From Nocardia puris (GTDB lineage Bacteria > Actinomycetota > Actinomycetes > Mycobacteriales > Mycobacteriaceae), in the NCBI RefSeq assembly GCF_003315035.1, contig NZ_QNRE01000001.1:345224-409223 (forward strand): 64,000 bases of DNA, given 5' to 3'. Below, piece by piece: positions 26,996-37,096 of this stretch (position 1 is the stretch's first letter; each line of letters begins with the position of its first letter). The position numbers were made by a program, and so were the translations under genes. The notes beneath the pieces are model-generated. The model saw nothing but the letters and a program-made list of their open reading frames with translations, searched no databases and had not been told where the DNA came from.

Positions 26996-28116
26996 CCGGC
27001 GGCCCGGACCCTCGTGTCGCCGACGGTGACCGTCTCGTAGACGCGCAGGATCTGTTCGGCCACCACGGGCCAATCGTATTCGCCGACCACCTGATTCGCG
27101 GTGCGGACAAGGCGCTCGCGCCGGGCGGTGTCGGTGAGCACCCCGTCGATCGCGGTGGCCAGCGCGGGCGCGTCGCCCACCGGGACCAGTACACCCGCCG
27201 CGCCGTCGCGCAGCACGCGGCGGAAGGCGTCGAGCTCGCTGGCCACCACGGCGGTGCCCGCCGCCATCGCCTCGATCAGGATGATGCCGAAGCTCTCGCC
27301 GCCCAGGTTGGGCGCGACGTACACATCGGCGCTGCGCATGGCCGAGGCCTTCTCCTCGTCGGAGACCTGCCCGAGGAAGCGCAGGTGGCGCGCGTGCGGA
27401 CCGGCCTCGCGGCGCAGGCGCTCCTCGTCACCGCGCCCGACGATGAGGATCTCCAGCTCCGGGTGGCGGCGCACCAGCTCGGGCAGTGCGCCGAGCAGCA
27501 CCTCCATGCCTTTGCGCGGCTCGTCGTAGCGGCCGAGGAACAGCACCGTGCCGCCCGCGCGCGGGTAGCCCTCCAGCATGGGGGCACGGGCGAACGCCGC
27601 CACGTCGACGCCGTTGGGGATCTCCACCGCGTCGGAGCCCAGCGCCTCCACCTGCCAGCGGCGGGCCAGCTCCGACACCGCGATCCGACCGCTGATCTTC
27701 TCGTGGTACGGCCGCAGCACGCCCTGAAAAGTACTGAGCACCAAGGACTTCGTGGTGGAGGTGTGGAAGGTGGCCACGATCGGCCCCTCGGCGATCTTCA
27801 GCGCCAGCATGGACAGGCTCGGCGCGTTGGGCTCGTGGATGTGCAGCACGTCGAAGTCGTTGCCGTCGATCCAGCGCCGGATGCGGGTGTAGGCCATGGG
27901 GCCGAAGGAGAGTCGCGCGACCGAGCCGTTGTACGGAATGGCGACCGCGCGCCCCGCCGACACCACGAACTCCGGCAGCGGCGTCTCCTCCGAGGCCGGC
28001 GCGAGCACGCTGACCTTGTGGCCGCGCTCGATGAGGACCCGGGCCAGCTCCACGACGTGCGCCTGCACGCCGCCGGGGACGTCGAAGGAGTACGGGCACA
28101 CCATCCCGATCTTCAC
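26992..28116 (-). CDS. pimA: Phosphatidyl-myo-inositol mannosyltransferase PimA
   Basis: A 374-residue GT-B glycosyltransferase of family GT4 that adds the first mannose (from GDP-mannose) to phosphatidylinositol at the inner face of the membrane, starting PIM, LM and LAM synthesis. N-terminal MKIGMVCPYSFDVPGGVQAHV, FHTSTTKSLVLSTFQ, and the donor-site region FLGRYDEPRKGMEVLL and NLGGESFGIILIEAMAAGTAVVAS are present. It overlaps the acyltransferase gene upstream and the NUDIX gene downstream by four bases each, marking a tightly coupled operon. Confidence 0.96.
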   Translation of the reverse strand: MKIGMVCPYSFDVPGGVQAHVVELARVLIERGHKVSVLAPASEETPLPEFVVSAGRAVAIPYNGSVARLSFGPMAYTRIRRWIDGNDFDVLHIHEPNAPSLSMLALKIAEGPIVATFHTSTTKSLVLSTFQGVLRPYHEKISGRIAVSELARRWQVEALGSDAVEIPNGVDVAAFARAPMLEGYPRAGGTVLFLGRYDEPRKGMEVLLGALPELVRRHPELEILIVGRGDEERLRREAGPHARHLRFLGQVSDEEKASAMRSADVYVAPNLGGESFGIILIEAMAAGTAVVASELDAFRRVLRDGAAGVLVPVGDAPALATAIDGVLTDTARRERLVRTANQVVGEYDWPVVAEQILRVYETVTVGDTRVRAAG

Positions 28117-29072
28117 GACGCCTCGTCTCCCGCCGTGTGGCGCCCGAGTTCGGCCTGCGCGGCCGCGATCCTGGCCAGCCGCTCGGGCGACAGATCGCCC
28201 TCCCAGAGCGGTTGCAGCATGTGCCAGTCAGCCGGATGTTCGGCGATGTTGGCCGCGAACCGGTCGGCCAGCGCCTGCGTCGCGGCGGCGACGCCACCCG
28301 AGACGTCCACCGGCGCTTCGGTTTTCAGCCCCCACGCCTCCGTGCCGTCGTCGGTGACCCGGTACCAGGCGTGCACCGGCAATAACGCGGCGCCCGTCTC
28401 GATGGCCAGTTTCGCCGCACCGGCCGGCATCCAGGTGCGCTCGCCGAAGAAGGTGACCGGCACGCCCTTGCCGGTGAGGTCGCGCTCGCCCATCAGGCAG
28501 ACGATCTTGTTCTGGCGCAGCCGCTCGGCGAGCACCGCGAAAGGCGGCTGCTCACCGCCGGTCAGCGGGAACACCTCGAAGCCGAGGCTCTCCCGGTAGG
28601 CGACGAACCGCTCGAACAGCGACTCCGGCTTCAGGCGTTCCGCCACGGTGGTGAGCCCGCCGTAGTTCTGCACCAGCCACAACCCGGCCATATCCCAGTT
28701 CCCGGAGTGCGGGAGCACGAAGACCACGCCGCGGCCGCGTTCCAGCGCCGCGTCCAGATGCTCGAGCCCGCCGACCGGGTGCAGCGGGGAGGAACCCAGC
28801 GCCGCGTGGTCCATGGTGGGCAGCCGGAACGCCTCGCGCCAGTACCGCGCGTAGGAGCGCAGGCTCGCGCGCATCAAGTCGTCGGGGACCTCGGCGGGCG
28901 CGACGCCGAGGACGCGGGCGAGGTTGCGCCGCAACTGATCCGGGCCGCCGTCGCGCGCCGCGCGTTCACCGCCCCAGTCGAAGAGTTTGCGCGCGGCACG
29001 CTCCGGGAGCGCGCGCACCAGGCGCCAACCCGCCGCGTATCCGGCGTCGCTCAGCCGTTCTCCGAAACTCAC
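28113..29072 (-). CDS. patA: Phosphatidylinositol mannoside acyltransferase (PatA-like)
   Basis: A 319-residue membrane-associated acyltransferase of the LpxL/HtrB-like family. The catalytic H-x4-D motif is HSGNWD (His122, Asp127); CLMGERDLTGKGVPVTFFG and TGAALLPVHAWY follow. By homology with Rv2611c it acylates the 6-position of the mannose added by PimA. It sits directly before pimA with a four-base overlap and 64 bp after pgsA. Confidence 0.94.
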   Translation of the reverse strand: MSFGERLSDAGYAAGWRLVRALPERAARKLFDWGGERAARDGGPDQLRRNLARVLGVAPAEVPDDLMRASLRSYARYWREAFRLPTMDHAALGSSPLHPVGGLEHLDAALERGRGVVFVLPHSGNWDMAGLWLVQNYGGLTTVAERLKPESLFERFVAYRESLGFEVFPLTGGEQPPFAVLAERLRQNKIVCLMGERDLTGKGVPVTFFGERTWMPAGAAKLAIETGAALLPVHAWYRVTDDGTEAWGLKTEAPVDVSGGVAAATQALADRFAANIAEHPADWHMLQPLWEGDLSPERLARIAAAQAELGRHTAGDEAS

Positions 29073-29136
29073 CGTGCCCCCTGTGCCACAACTCCGACAG
29101 TACGTCCGCTATGACCGATTCGCCCGGCGCGAGCGC

Positions 29137-29799
29137 TCACCGCGCCTCCTGCGCTGCGGCGGGCGGGATCACGTCGCGCGCGCCCGGCGAATTCCGCACG
29201 GCCAGCACCCGCTGGAACACGGTGATGATGCTCAGCACCGCGAGAATCCACATCGCGACGTGCACGGCGTAGGTCAGCCACTCGATGTCCCAGTGGCCGC
29301 CGATGCCGGTGAAACCCGCGCCGACCAGCACGATGATCAACCGGTCGGGACGCTCGATGAGGCCGCCGTCGGCCGAGAGCCCGCTCGCCTCGGCGCGCGC
29401 CTTGGCGTAGGAGATGACCTGCGAGGTCACCAGCACCACCAGCGTCGCCGCGAACAGCCACCTGTTGTTCTCGTGGTAGACCGCCCACCAGGCCAGGCCG
29501 CCGAAGATCGCGCCGTCGGCGACCCGGTCACAGGTGGCGTCCAGCACCGCACCGTATCTGGTGCCACCGCCGCGCGCCCGCGCCATCGCGCCGTCGAGCA
29601 TGTCGAACATGACGAACAGCCAGATCACCATGGTGCCCCAGAACAGGTGACCCGTCGGGAACAGCGTGACCGCGGCCGCGATCGACGCGGCGGTCCCGAT
29701 CAGGGTGACCGCGTCGGGGGTCAGTCCGGTGCTCACCAGCGCCTTGCCCAGCGGGGCGGTCGCCTTGGCGAACGTGTCGCGGCCGAAGAAGCTGAGCAC
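29137..29799 (-). CDS. pgsA: Phosphatidylinositol phosphate synthase (PgsA1/PIPS)
   Basis: A 220-residue CDP-alcohol phosphatidyltransferase with about six membrane helices. The signature D-x2-DG-x2-AR-x8-G-x3-D-x3-D is complete: FDMLDGAMARARGGGTRYGAVLDATCD, with Asp66, 69, 87 and 91. It makes phosphatidylinositol phosphate from CDP-diacylglycerol and inositol phosphate, the precursor for PimA. The GTG start just after the HIT stop is used; an in-frame GTG seven codons upstream overlaps that gene and is an alternative. Confidence 0.95.
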   Translation of the reverse strand: MLSFFGRDTFAKATAPLGKALVSTGLTPDAVTLIGTAASIAAAVTLFPTGHLFWGTMVIWLFVMFDMLDGAMARARGGGTRYGAVLDATCDRVADGAIFGGLAWWAVYHENNRWLFAATLVVLVTSQVISYAKARAEASGLSADGGLIERPDRLIIVLVGAGFTGIGGHWDIEWLTYAVHVAMWILAVLSIITVFQRVLAVRNSPGARDVIPPAAAQEAR

Positions 29800-29801
29800 G
29801 G

Positions 29802-30374
29802 CTAGTCCGTTTCCTTCCACGCGGCGGCCAGCAGCGCCCTGGTCTCCCGGAGCAGCTGCGGCATCACCTTCACGCCGCCCACCACGGTGATGAAGTTCGC
29901 GTCGCCGCCCCAGCGCGGCACGATGTGCTGGTGCAGGTGGTCGGCCAGCGACCCGCCCGCGACGCCGCCCAGGTTGAGGCCCACGTTGAAGCCGTGCGGG
30001 CGGGACACGCTCTTCATCACCCGGATGGCACGCTGGGTGAACGCCATCAGCTCGGCGGCCTCGGCGTCGGTGAGGTCCTCCAGGTCGGCGACCCGGCGAT
30101 AGGGCACCACCATCATGTGACCGGGGTTGTACGGGTACAGGTTCAGCACCGCGTACACCAGATCGCCGCGCGCGACGATCAGGCCGTCCTCGTCCGACAT
30201 CTTCGGGATGTCGGTGAACGGGTGCCCGGTCGCGTCCTTGGGGCGCGAGCCGGCGGCCTCGGTGATGTAGGACATCCGGTACGGAGTCCAGAGTCGTTGC
30301 AGCCGATCGGGTTCGCCCGTGCCGATGTCCACGATGTTCCCCTCCGTGTCATCCACGGCGTCCGGGATACTCAT
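29802..30374 (-). CDS. HIT-domain protein (Ap4A-type hydrolase/phosphorylase)
   Basis: A 190-residue histidine-triad protein. The triad HLHQHIV (His146, 148, 150) and the upstream [20 protein letters not shown] nucleotide-binding segment are intact. The M. tuberculosis homologue Rv2613c is an Ap4A phosphorylase, so a diadenosine polyphosphate role is likely. The start overlaps the thrS stop by four bases, and pgsA begins three bases before its own stop region, so it bridges thrS and the PIM genes. Confidence 0.94.
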   Translation of the reverse strand: MSIPDAVDDTEGNIVDIGTGEPDRLQRLWTPYRMSYITEAAGSRPKDATGHPFTDIPKMSDEDGLIVARGDLVYAVLNLYPYNPGHMMVVPYRRVADLEDLTDAEAAELMAFTQRAIRVMKSVSRPHGFNVGLNLGGVAGGSLADHLHQHIVPRWGGDANFITVVGGVKVMPQLLRETRALLAAAWKETD

Positions 30375-32431
30375 GCGCCCGCCGCCGAGACGATCTCGAA
30401 ACCCTCCGCCGTCGGCGAGGCGTTCTCCCGGCGCGCGATCCAGTCGGCCACGGTGGCGACCGCGTCGTCGACCGGGACGCCGTTGACCTGGGTGCCGTCG
30501 CGGAACCGGAAGCTCACCGCGCCCGCGTTCACGTCCCGCTCGCCGGCCAGCAGCATGAACGGGACCTTCTGCGCGGTGTTATTGAAGATCTTCTTCTGCA
30601 TCCGGTCGTCGCTGCGGTCCACGTGGGCGCGCACGCCGCGCTCGTGCAGCAGCTCGATCACCTTGTCCAGGTGCGGGGCGAAGGCCTCGGCGACCGGGAT
30701 GCCCACCACCTGCACCGGGGACAACCAGGCCGGGAAGGCGCCCGCGTAGTGCTCGGTGAGCACGCCGAAGAACCGTTCGATCGAGCCGAACAGCGCGCGG
30801 TGGATCATCACCGGACGCTGCTTGGTGCCGTCGGAGGCGGTGTACTCCAGATCGAACCGCTCCGGCAGGTTGAAGTCGAGCTGGATGGTCGACATCTGCC
30901 AGGTGCGGCCCAGCGCGTCCTTGGCCTGCACCGAGATCTTGGGGCCGTAGAACGCCGCGCCGCCCGGATCGGGCACCAGTTCCAGACCGGAGGCCGCGGC
31001 CACCTTCGACAGGGTCTCGGTGGCTTCCTCCCAGATCTCGTCGGAGCCGACGAACTTCTCCGGGTCCTTGGTGGACAGCTCCAGGTAGAAGTCGTCGAGG
31101 CCGTAGTCCTTCAGCAGGTCGAGCACGAACCGCAGGGTGTCGGTGAGCTCGGCGTGCATCTGCTCCTTGGTGCAGTAGATGTGCGCGTCGTCCTGGGTCA
31201 TGCCGCGCACCCTGGTCAGGCCGTGCACCACGCCGGACTTCTCGTACCGGTACACCGACCCGAACTCGAACAGCCGCAGCGGCAGTTCGCGGTAGGACCG
31301 GCCGCGCGCGCGGAAGATCAGGTTGTGCATCGGGCAGTTCATCGGCTTGACGTAGTAGTCCTGGCCGGGCTTGCGGACGGTGCCGTCCTCGTTCAGCTCC
31401 GCGTCCAGGTGCATGGCCGGGAACATGCCGTCGCGGTACCAGTCCAGGTGGCCCGACACCTCGAACAGGTGGCCCTTGGTGATGTGCGGGGTGTTGACGA
31501 ACTCGTAGCCCGCCGCCACGTGCCGCCTGCGCGAGTACTCCTCGAGCTCCTTGCGGATGATGCCGCCCTTGGGGTGGAACACCGGCAGGCCCGAGCCGAG
31601 CTCGTCGGGGAAGCTGAACAGGTCCAGCTCCAGGCCCAGCTTGCGGTGGTCGCGGCGCTCGGCCTCGGCGAGCAGGTGCAGGTACTCGTCCATGGCCTCC
31701 TGGGATTCCCAGGCGGTGCCGTAGACGCGCTGCAGGTCCTCGCGGTTCTGGTCGCCCCGCCAGTAGGCGGCCGAGCTGCGGGTGAGCTTGAAGGCGGGGA
31801 TGAACTTGGTGGTGGGGATGTGCGGGCCCCGGCACAGGTCGCCCCAGATCCGTTCGCCGCTGCGGGGGTCCAGGTTGTCGTAGATGGTCAGCTCTTTGCC
31901 GCCGACCTCCATCACCTCGGGGTCGTCGATGCCGGACTTGTCGCTGATCAGCTCGAGCTTGAACGGCTCGCCCGCCAGTTCCGCGCGGGCCTCCTCGACC
32001 TCGACCACCCGGCGCGAGAAGCGTTGCGCGCCTTTGATGATCTTCTTCATCCGGGTCTCCAGCTTGGCCAGATCCTCGGGGGTGAAGGGCCGGTCGACGC
32101 GGAAGTCGTAGTAGAAGCCGTCCTTGATGGGCGGGCCGATGCCGAGCTTGGCCTCGGGAAACTCCTGCTGCACCGCCTGGGCCAGCACGTGCGCGGCCGA
32201 GTGCCGGATGACGCTGCGGCCGTCCTCGGTGTCGGCGGCGACGGGCTCGACCTCGACATCGGTGTCGGGCACCCAGGACAGATCACGCAGCGCGCCCTCG
32301 GCGTCGCGCACCACGACGACGGTCTGCGGGCCCTTGGTGGGCAGTCCGGCCTCGCGCACCGCGGCGCCCGCCGTCGTCCCGGCCTGCACCCGGACGAGGG
32401 CGGCGGGGGTGCTGGCGGCGGTGGTGGTCAC
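30371..32431 (-). CDS. thrS: Threonyl-tRNA synthetase
   Basis: A 686-residue class II aminoacyl-tRNA synthetase. It has the TGS domain, the editing domain ([18 protein letters not shown]), the catalytic core with zinc-site residues in MNCPMHN, motif 2 ([13 protein letters not shown]), motif 3 ([17 protein letters not shown]), and the anticodon-binding domain. The start is GTG with AAGGAGAG eight bases upstream. It heads the thrS-HIT-pgsA-patA-pimA-NUDIX unit in which nearly all genes overlap or abut. Confidence 0.98.
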   Translation of the reverse strand: MTTTAASTPAALVRVQAGTTAGAAVREAGLPTKGPQTVVVVRDAEGALRDLSWVPDTDVEVEPVAADTEDGRSVIRHSAAHVLAQAVQQEFPEAKLGIGPPIKDGFYYDFRVDRPFTPEDLAKLETRMKKIIKGAQRFSRRVVEVEEARAELAGEPFKLELISDKSGIDDPEVMEVGGKELTIYDNLDPRSGERIWGDLCRGPHIPTTKFIPAFKLTRSSAAYWRGDQNREDLQRVYGTAWESQEAMDEYLHLLAEAERRDHRKLGLELDLFSFPDELGSGLPVFHPKGGIIRKELEEYSRRRHVAAGYEFVNTPHITKGHLFEVSGHLDWYRDGMFPAMHLDAELNEDGTVRKPGQDYYVKPMNCPMHNLIFRARGRSYRELPLRLFEFGSVYRYEKSGVVHGLTRVRGMTQDDAHIYCTKEQMHAELTDTLRFVLDLLKDYGLDDFYLELSTKDPEKFVGSDEIWEEATETLSKVAAASGLELVPDPGGAAFYGPKISVQAKDALGRTWQMSTIQLDFNLPERFDLEYTASDGTKQRPVMIHRALFGSIERFFGVLTEHYAGAFPAWLSPVQVVGIPVAEAFAPHLDKVIELLHERGVRAHVDRSDDRMQKKIFNNTAQKVPFMLLAGERDVNAGAVSFRFRDGTQVNGVPVDDAVATVADWIARRENASPTAEGFEIVSAAGA

Positions 32432-32952
32432 GGCGGCGCTCTCCTTGACGTGTTCTGGGTGCGGGCGGGTTCCCGCGCGTCGGCGCCGGGGCGGTCGTTC
32501 GCTCCGGGCGTTCTCATGCTAGCCAGCCAGCATCCTCGCACCTGCCCCCAGGCCACCACGAATCCACAACGCACGCACCTGTGCACGACTTCGCGCGATG
32601 GGGCCTCGGGCACCCTTCGTCGCCCACCGCACGGGCATCGCCATCGCCATGGGCGGCCCCCGACTGACTTCCGGGCCTCGTTTCCCCCACCACGCGGGCG
32701 GCGACGTTGCGTCTCGCGATCCGCCCTCGGCGTGCCGCGACTTCCAACCACAGGGTGGCGACCTCGGCGGGCAGCGGTGTCAGGCGCGGGAGCCGGGTTT
32801 TCGAGTACCCGCGCGATCCGCCGCGGACGGCACGCGCGCGGGGAATCGTGCCGGAGTATCCGCGGCACTCCATCGAACGGTCCACCGCTGTGACGGGCGG
32901 CACCTGGCGACCCCAGCCCTCCACGACCCGCGAGCCAGGCGCGCCGCCCCGT
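32432..32952. other. thrS upstream region, no gene seen
   Basis: About 520 bp without a convincing protein gene; overlapping reading frames are arginine/proline-rich and lack family features. It must hold the thrS promoter and leader. I looked for a T-box (specifier stem plus conserved antiterminator bulge) and did not find one. Confidence 0.5.
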
Positions 32953-33591
32953 TCACCCCCGCGCGGCGCGCTCGAGCAAGGCCGTGCGTTCGGCGGCGGG
33001 ACGCTTCGGGCAGCTGGTGCACATCTGGCAGCCGTCGACCTCGTAGACCAGACAGCACGACGTCCGGCGCAGGAAGGTCCGGCCGCCCACCTCGACGAAG
33101 CGCGGCACCGGCAATCGCCCGCCGACCTGTTCGGCCAGCCGGGCGCCCGCACTTCCGTCCCCCGCGTCGAGGGCGCGGTTACCCATGGCGTCGGCGGCCA
33201 CGGCCCACAGCGAGGGCACTCCGGCCCCCGACACGGCCGCCACGACGGGGATGACGGCGGCCAAGGTCTCGCGCAGGACGGCCGCGGCGCGCGCGGGATC
33301 CGGCGCGTCGACCGGCGGGATGCGCACCCGCTCCACGCCGCCGTCGGGCCGCACCTCGCAGTCGAGCCGGTCCAGCGCGGGTTCGGGCGGCAGCTGCCCG
33401 GTGGCGTAGGCCCTGGCCAGTGGCTCCACCAGTGCGGACGCGACCATGCACCACCACAGGGTGCCCGCCACGCGCGGGACGGCGGTGCCCCAGGCCTCCC
33501 CCATCTCGGTGATCCTGGCGCTCAGCCACGTAGGCTCGGTGAGCATGCCGCCGGGGACGGTGTTCACCACGTCAGGGGACTGCGCAACCAT
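32953..33591 (-). CDS. Ferric iron reductase-like (2Fe-2S) protein, FhuF type
   Basis: A 212-residue soluble protein with a C-terminal cysteine cluster: RRTSCCLVYEVDGCQMCTSCP (C-C-x10-C-x2-C), the FhuF-type [2Fe-2S]-binding motif. FhuF-like proteins reduce ferric siderophores in the cytoplasm. The remainder is alpha-helical (PLARAYATGQLPPEPALDRL). No siderophore transporter is adjacent. The ATG chosen overlaps the neighbouring PGPGW gene by 28 bases; a GTG seven codons later would reduce this. Confidence 0.8.
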   Translation of the reverse strand: MVAQSPDVVNTVPGGMLTEPTWLSARITEMGEAWGTAVPRVAGTLWWCMVASALVEPLARAYATGQLPPEPALDRLDCEVRPDGGVERVRIPPVDAPDPARAAAVLRETLAAVIPVVAAVSGAGVPSLWAVAADAMGNRALDAGDGSAGARLAEQVGGRLPVPRFVEVGGRTFLRRTSCCLVYEVDGCQMCTSCPKRPAAERTALLERAARG

Positions 33592-33995
33592 TCCGCTTCG
33601 ACTCCGATCCAGCCGCCGACCATTCCGAATGTTCCGAGGACCCACAGCGTCGCGAGGACGAGCAATACAGTAGCTATCGCTCCGAGGGCCCGCAGGAACA
33701 GTCCCTGGGAGACATACCAGTTCATGAGCTGCCAGTAGCGCTCCCGCACCGCGGCCAGCGCCTTCTTCGCCCAGCCGAATTCGGTGGCGAGGATGCCGAG
33801 TCCGGCGAACACGATGGCCCAGCCCGGCCCCGGATACGGGATCGCGACGATGCCCACGGCCAGCACCGCGACGCCGACCACGCCCACACCGATGCGGTAC
33901 GCGCGGTTCAGCGTAGGGCGCGCCGCGACACGCGCGCGAAAGCCACGCCATCCGCTCGGCGTTTCGGGGCTGTCCTTCTCCAACTCCACGCTCAC
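33564..33995 (-). CDS. PGPGW-motif transmembrane protein (TIGR02611-like)
   Basis: A 143-residue membrane protein with the eponymous motif IPYPGPGWAIVFAGLGILATEFGWAKK between two helices, then a further C-terminal helix (FLRALGAIATVLLVLATLWVLG). Proteins of this type are widespread in actinobacteria, without known function. A GTG start (VSVELEKDSPE) is used; another GTG is two codons later. Its end overlaps the FhuF-like gene, so the two may be co-transcribed. Confidence 0.85.
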   Translation of the reverse strand: MSVELEKDSPETPSGWRGFRARVAARPTLNRAYRIGVGVVGVAVLAVGIVAIPYPGPGWAIVFAGLGILATEFGWAKKALAAVRERYWQLMNWYVSQGLFLRALGAIATVLLVLATLWVLGTFGMVGGWIGVEAEWLRSPLTW

Positions 33996-34045
33996 ATTCG
34001 CCAGGGTACGAGCTGTCCGGCCGTCCGACCGGTCCCGGTGACGAA

Positions 34046-34079
34046 GAACCCGCGGCGACCGGCAGGTCACCGCGGGTTC
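34046..34079. terminator. Long hairpin after the SulP-carbonic anhydrase gene
   Basis: GAACCCGCGG-C-GACC, loop GGCA, GGTC-A-CCGCGGGTTC: 14 paired bases with one mismatch, in the 100-bp gap between two minus-strand genes. A strong terminator candidate for the transporter gene. Confidence 0.75.
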
Positions 34080-34095
34080 CCCGGCATCGTGCGGA

Positions 34096-36327
34096 TCAGA
34101 CCAGTTCGGGCACCGGACGGTCGGTGGCGCCCTCGATGTGGGCCAGGCCGTCCACCGTCACCTCGACCACGCGTGCGCCCGCGATGTCGAAGAACAGCCC
34201 CGACACCCGCACCCCGCGTTCGGCGACCGCGCGCCGCACCACCGGATGCCGGTGCAGCGTCTCCAGCTGCACGGCGACGTTCACCATGCTCAGCTGGTCG
34301 ACCTCGCCGAAGCCCGCCGCGCGGGCCGCCATCACGACCGGGTGCCCGTGCCGGAAGCGCCGCAGGCTCGGCTTCGCGTGCGCGAGCCACGGGCCGATGG
34401 ACGGGCCGGTCGCGGTGCCGGTGTGCAGCGCGTGCATGGCCCCGCAGGAGGAATGCCCGCACACCACCACCGAGCGCACGTTCAGTTCCTCGAGCGCGAA
34501 CACCAGGGCCGCCTCCACCGACGCGTCACCGGATTCGGGCACCAGGTTGCCCACGTTGCGCACGGTGAACAGGTCGCCGGGCCCGCTGTTGGTGATGACG
34601 TTCGGCACGATCCGCGAGTCCGAGCAGGTCAGGAAGAACGAGTGCGGGTCCTGCCGGTCGGCCAGGCCGCCCAGGTGCGGGCGCACCACGTGCGCGTGAC
34701 TGCGGTGGAACGCGGCCACGCCCTCGGCCACCGGATCGGCCTTGCGGTCGTCGCGCTGCCACGGGCCCAGGATCTCGTCCCACACCGCCCGCCCGAACCC
34801 GCGCGCGGGCGGGCCGGAGAGCGCATCGGCCATGCGCACGGTGCCGATCTCGACGAATTCGACGCTGCCGCCGCCGTGTTCCTGCTGGCGCACCCACTCC
34901 TCGATGGCCTCGAAGGCGGCGTGGTCGAGGAAGTCGACGGTCATCTCCACGGTCACATCGGTGCCCGGCGGCACCTTCGCCAGTTCCGCCGAGAGGCGCG
35001 GCAGCGCCAGGAAGGTGCAGGAACCGTCGATGGTCACCAGCCAGCGCTGCGACTGCGGGATCTGGCGGGCGTCGATCGCGACCCGCACCACCCGCCACAG
35101 CAGCAGCGCGAAGGCGAGCAGCAGGCCGATGAGCACGCCCTCGAGCAGGTTCAGGAACACCACGCCGAGCACGGTCACCGCGTAGACGAGCAAGTCGCCG
35201 GTGCGCCGGGCGAGCTTGATGTGGGCCAGCTTCACCAGCTGGATGCCGATCACGATGAGCAGACCGGCCAGCGCGGCCGTCGGGATCTGCTGCACCACCG
35301 AGACCAGCGCCACCGAGAACAGCAGGATCCACACGCCGTGCAGCACCGCGGAGGCGCGGCTGCGCGCACCCGCCGCCACGTTCGCCGAGCTGCGCACGAT
35401 CACACCGGTGACCGGCAGGCCGCCGAGCATGCCCGACACCACGTTGGCCGATCCCTGACCGACCAGCTCACGATCGAAGTTGGTGCGCTTGCCCGAGTGC
35501 ATCTTGTCGACCGCGACGGCCGAGAGCAGGCTCTCGACGCTGGCGATCAGCGCGATGGTGAGCACCATGAGCGCCACCGCGCCCCAGCCGCCGTCGGGGA
35601 TCTGCGGCAGGCCGATGGCGTCGAACAGCGAGCCGTTGAGCACGATCCGCTCGACGTGGGTGGGCAGCACCAGCGAGAGCAGCGTGCCCGCCAGCACCGC
35701 CACCAGCGGTCCCGGCACCACCCTGATCTTCTCGGGTGCGTAGCGCCACCCGAGCATGATCGCGATGACCACCGTGCCCACCACGGCGTCGCCGGCGTCC
35801 AGTGACGCCAGCCGGCCGGGCAACGCGCTGATATTGCTCCACGCCGAGCTCTCCGACGAGCCGCCGAGCAGCACGTGGATCTGTTGCAGCGCGATGGTGA
35901 TGCCGATGCCCGCGAGCATGGCGTGCACCACGACGGGCGCCACGGCCAGCGCGGCGCGCGCGATCCGGCTGAGCCCGAACAGGATCTGTAACAACCCGGC
36001 CGCGACGACGATGAAACACGTGACGCGCCAACCGAATTGGTTGATGGATTCGGCGACGACGACGGTCAGGCCCGCGGCGGGGCCGCTGACCTGGAGCACG
36101 GAGCCGCCGAGGACACCGGCGACGATGCCGCCGACGACGGCGGCGATGAGTCCGGCCGCGACGGGCGCGCCGGAGGCGAGCGCGATGCCGAGCGAGAGCG
36201 GCAGCGCGACGAGGAAGACCACGATCGACGCGGGAACATCATGGCGCACAACGGATGCCAGCCATTCGGACAGGGCCCGTGCGCGCGGCGTGGTCGGGGG
36301 TGGGGCGAGATCACTCTCGACAGCCAT
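34096..36327 (-). CDS. SulP anion transporter fused to beta-carbonic anhydrase
   Basis: A 743-residue fusion. Residues about 25-420 are the SulP transporter core (10 or more helices; VSGPAAGLTVVVAESINQFG, GLPVTGVIVRSSANVAAGA); about 430-510 is a STAS-like domain; from about 545 to the end lies a beta-carbonic anhydrase with zinc ligands in LTCSDSRIVPN (near residue 569) and CGHSSCGAMHAL (near 630). Likely bicarbonate uptake coupled to CO2/bicarbonate interconversion. The same fusion exists in M. tuberculosis (Rv3273). The ATG has AAGGAGA upstream. Its upstream region carries one copy of a repeated motif. Confidence 0.93.
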   Translation of the reverse strand: MAVESDLAPPPTTPRARALSEWLASVVRHDVPASIVVFLVALPLSLGIALASGAPVAAGLIAAVVGGIVAGVLGGSVLQVSGPAAGLTVVVAESINQFGWRVTCFIVVAAGLLQILFGLSRIARAALAVAPVVVHAMLAGIGITIALQQIHVLLGGSSESSAWSNISALPGRLASLDAGDAVVGTVVIAIMLGWRYAPEKIRVVPGPLVAVLAGTLLSLVLPTHVERIVLNGSLFDAIGLPQIPDGGWGAVALMVLTIALIASVESLLSAVAVDKMHSGKRTNFDRELVGQGSANVVSGMLGGLPVTGVIVRSSANVAAGARSRASAVLHGVWILLFSVALVSVVQQIPTAALAGLLIVIGIQLVKLAHIKLARRTGDLLVYAVTVLGVVFLNLLEGVLIGLLLAFALLLWRVVRVAIDARQIPQSQRWLVTIDGSCTFLALPRLSAELAKVPPGTDVTVEMTVDFLDHAAFEAIEEWVRQQEHGGGSVEFVEIGTVRMADALSGPPARGFGRAVWDEILGPWQRDDRKADPVAEGVAAFHRSHAHVVRPHLGGLADRQDPHSFFLTCSDSRIVPNVITNSGPGDLFTVRNVGNLVPESGDASVEAALVFALEELNVRSVVVCGHSSCGAMHALHTGTATGPSIGPWLAHAKPSLRRFRHGHPVVMAARAAGFGEVDQLSMVNVAVQLETLHRHPVVRRAVAERGVRVSGLFFDIAGARVVEVTVDGLAHIEGATDRPVPELV

Positions 36328-36477
36328 GGCTTCTCCTTCGCCGACTCGGCGCGCACGGCGCCGACGTCGGTTGACGATCAACTTTGTCCAACAGGGCAAA
36401 AGACCGCGAACCGGCATCTCGCGGTGAAGCTGTCCCGACACAGCGACGGGTCGAGAAGGTAAAGCTGGAACGAGGCT

Positions 36478-36499
36478 ATTAGTAAAGGCTTAGCAAAGC
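36478..36499 (+). promoter_or_regulatory. Repeated motif, copy 1 (upstream of SulP-CA)
   Basis: The element AGTAAAGNCTTNGCAAAGC, 151 bp upstream of the SulP-carbonic anhydrase start, matches copy 2 at 37097-37118 in 19 of 22 positions. It contains GTAAAG and GCAAAG with an 11-bp step, the spacing typical of response-regulator direct repeats. Confidence 0.5.
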
Positions 36500-36615
36500 C
36501 TGAGAGGGAAGAGCTTCGTGGCGGCTCACATATCTCCCCGCCGGTGTGTTGTCCGGCACACCAGGGTCGAATCGTGCAGCGGGAGCGCCCGTTCCACGTC
36601 CGTCGCGCACGCCGG

Positions 36616-36951
36616 TCAGGCGGGCGGCACACGGCCGTCCACCCCGTCGCGCGCCGTCGCGGGAACGAGGATTCTCAGGTTCGCGCGAGGCCCTCGCGCC
36701 TGCCGGATCCCGGTCGGATCGTCCGGGCCGACCGCGCCGTAACCGCGCGTCCTGGCGACTCTGCGCACCGGACGGCCGCGCGTACGGCCTGACGAACCGC
36801 CCGCGGACGGGCTCGCGACACGGGGGCGAGCACCGCGCGAAGCGGCGGCATGATCGATCGAAAATACAAGGGCCGCAGTGACCTCCGCGTCGGTGCGGGG
36901 TGTGCGGGACGACCGCGACGTCCGTGGTGCGGGATCGGTGTCGGTGGACAT
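36616..36951 (-). CDS. Hypothetical 111-residue protein
   Basis: A reading frame MSTDTDPAPRTSRSSRTPRT... preceded by AAGGAGAGAT, a good ribosome site, but the product is low-complexity (R, A, P, S), without domain, signal or membrane segment. It lies inside the intergenic region between the SulP-CA and stress genes. The good start signal supports it; the composition argues against it. A frameshifted or decayed gene is equally possible. Confidence 0.3.
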   Translation of the reverse strand: MSTDTDPAPRTSRSSRTPRTDAEVTAALVFSIDHAAASRGARPRVASPSAGGSSGRTRGRPVRRVARTRGYGAVGPDDPTGIRQARGPRANLRILVPATARDGVDGRVPPA

Positions 36952-37096
36952 ATCTCTCCTTCGCCGGCGCGGCGTGCGGCCGTTCCGGTTCATCGGTCAA
37001 CATGTACTGGCATCGAAAGCGAGCGGCGGGCGAAGCGTGGTGGAGCACAAGATGTTTCACGCGAGCGGCGGCCCCTCCGGCACCGGGGCCATTGTC

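Noticed and set aside
30623..32893. A 756-codon plus-strand open frame opposite thrS
   Set aside because: An antisense artefact: thrS motifs are complete on the minus strand, and the plus frame has no recognisable domain.
32432..32952. T-box riboswitch upstream of thrS
   Set aside because: I did not find the conserved T-box bulge sequence or a specifier-type stem; the region also lacks a clear antiterminator.
36479..37060. A 193-codon minus frame in the SulP-CA/stress intergenic region
   Set aside because: Composition is R/P/A-rich with no start signal; the overlapping frame from 36951 has a better ribosome site and even that is doubtful.
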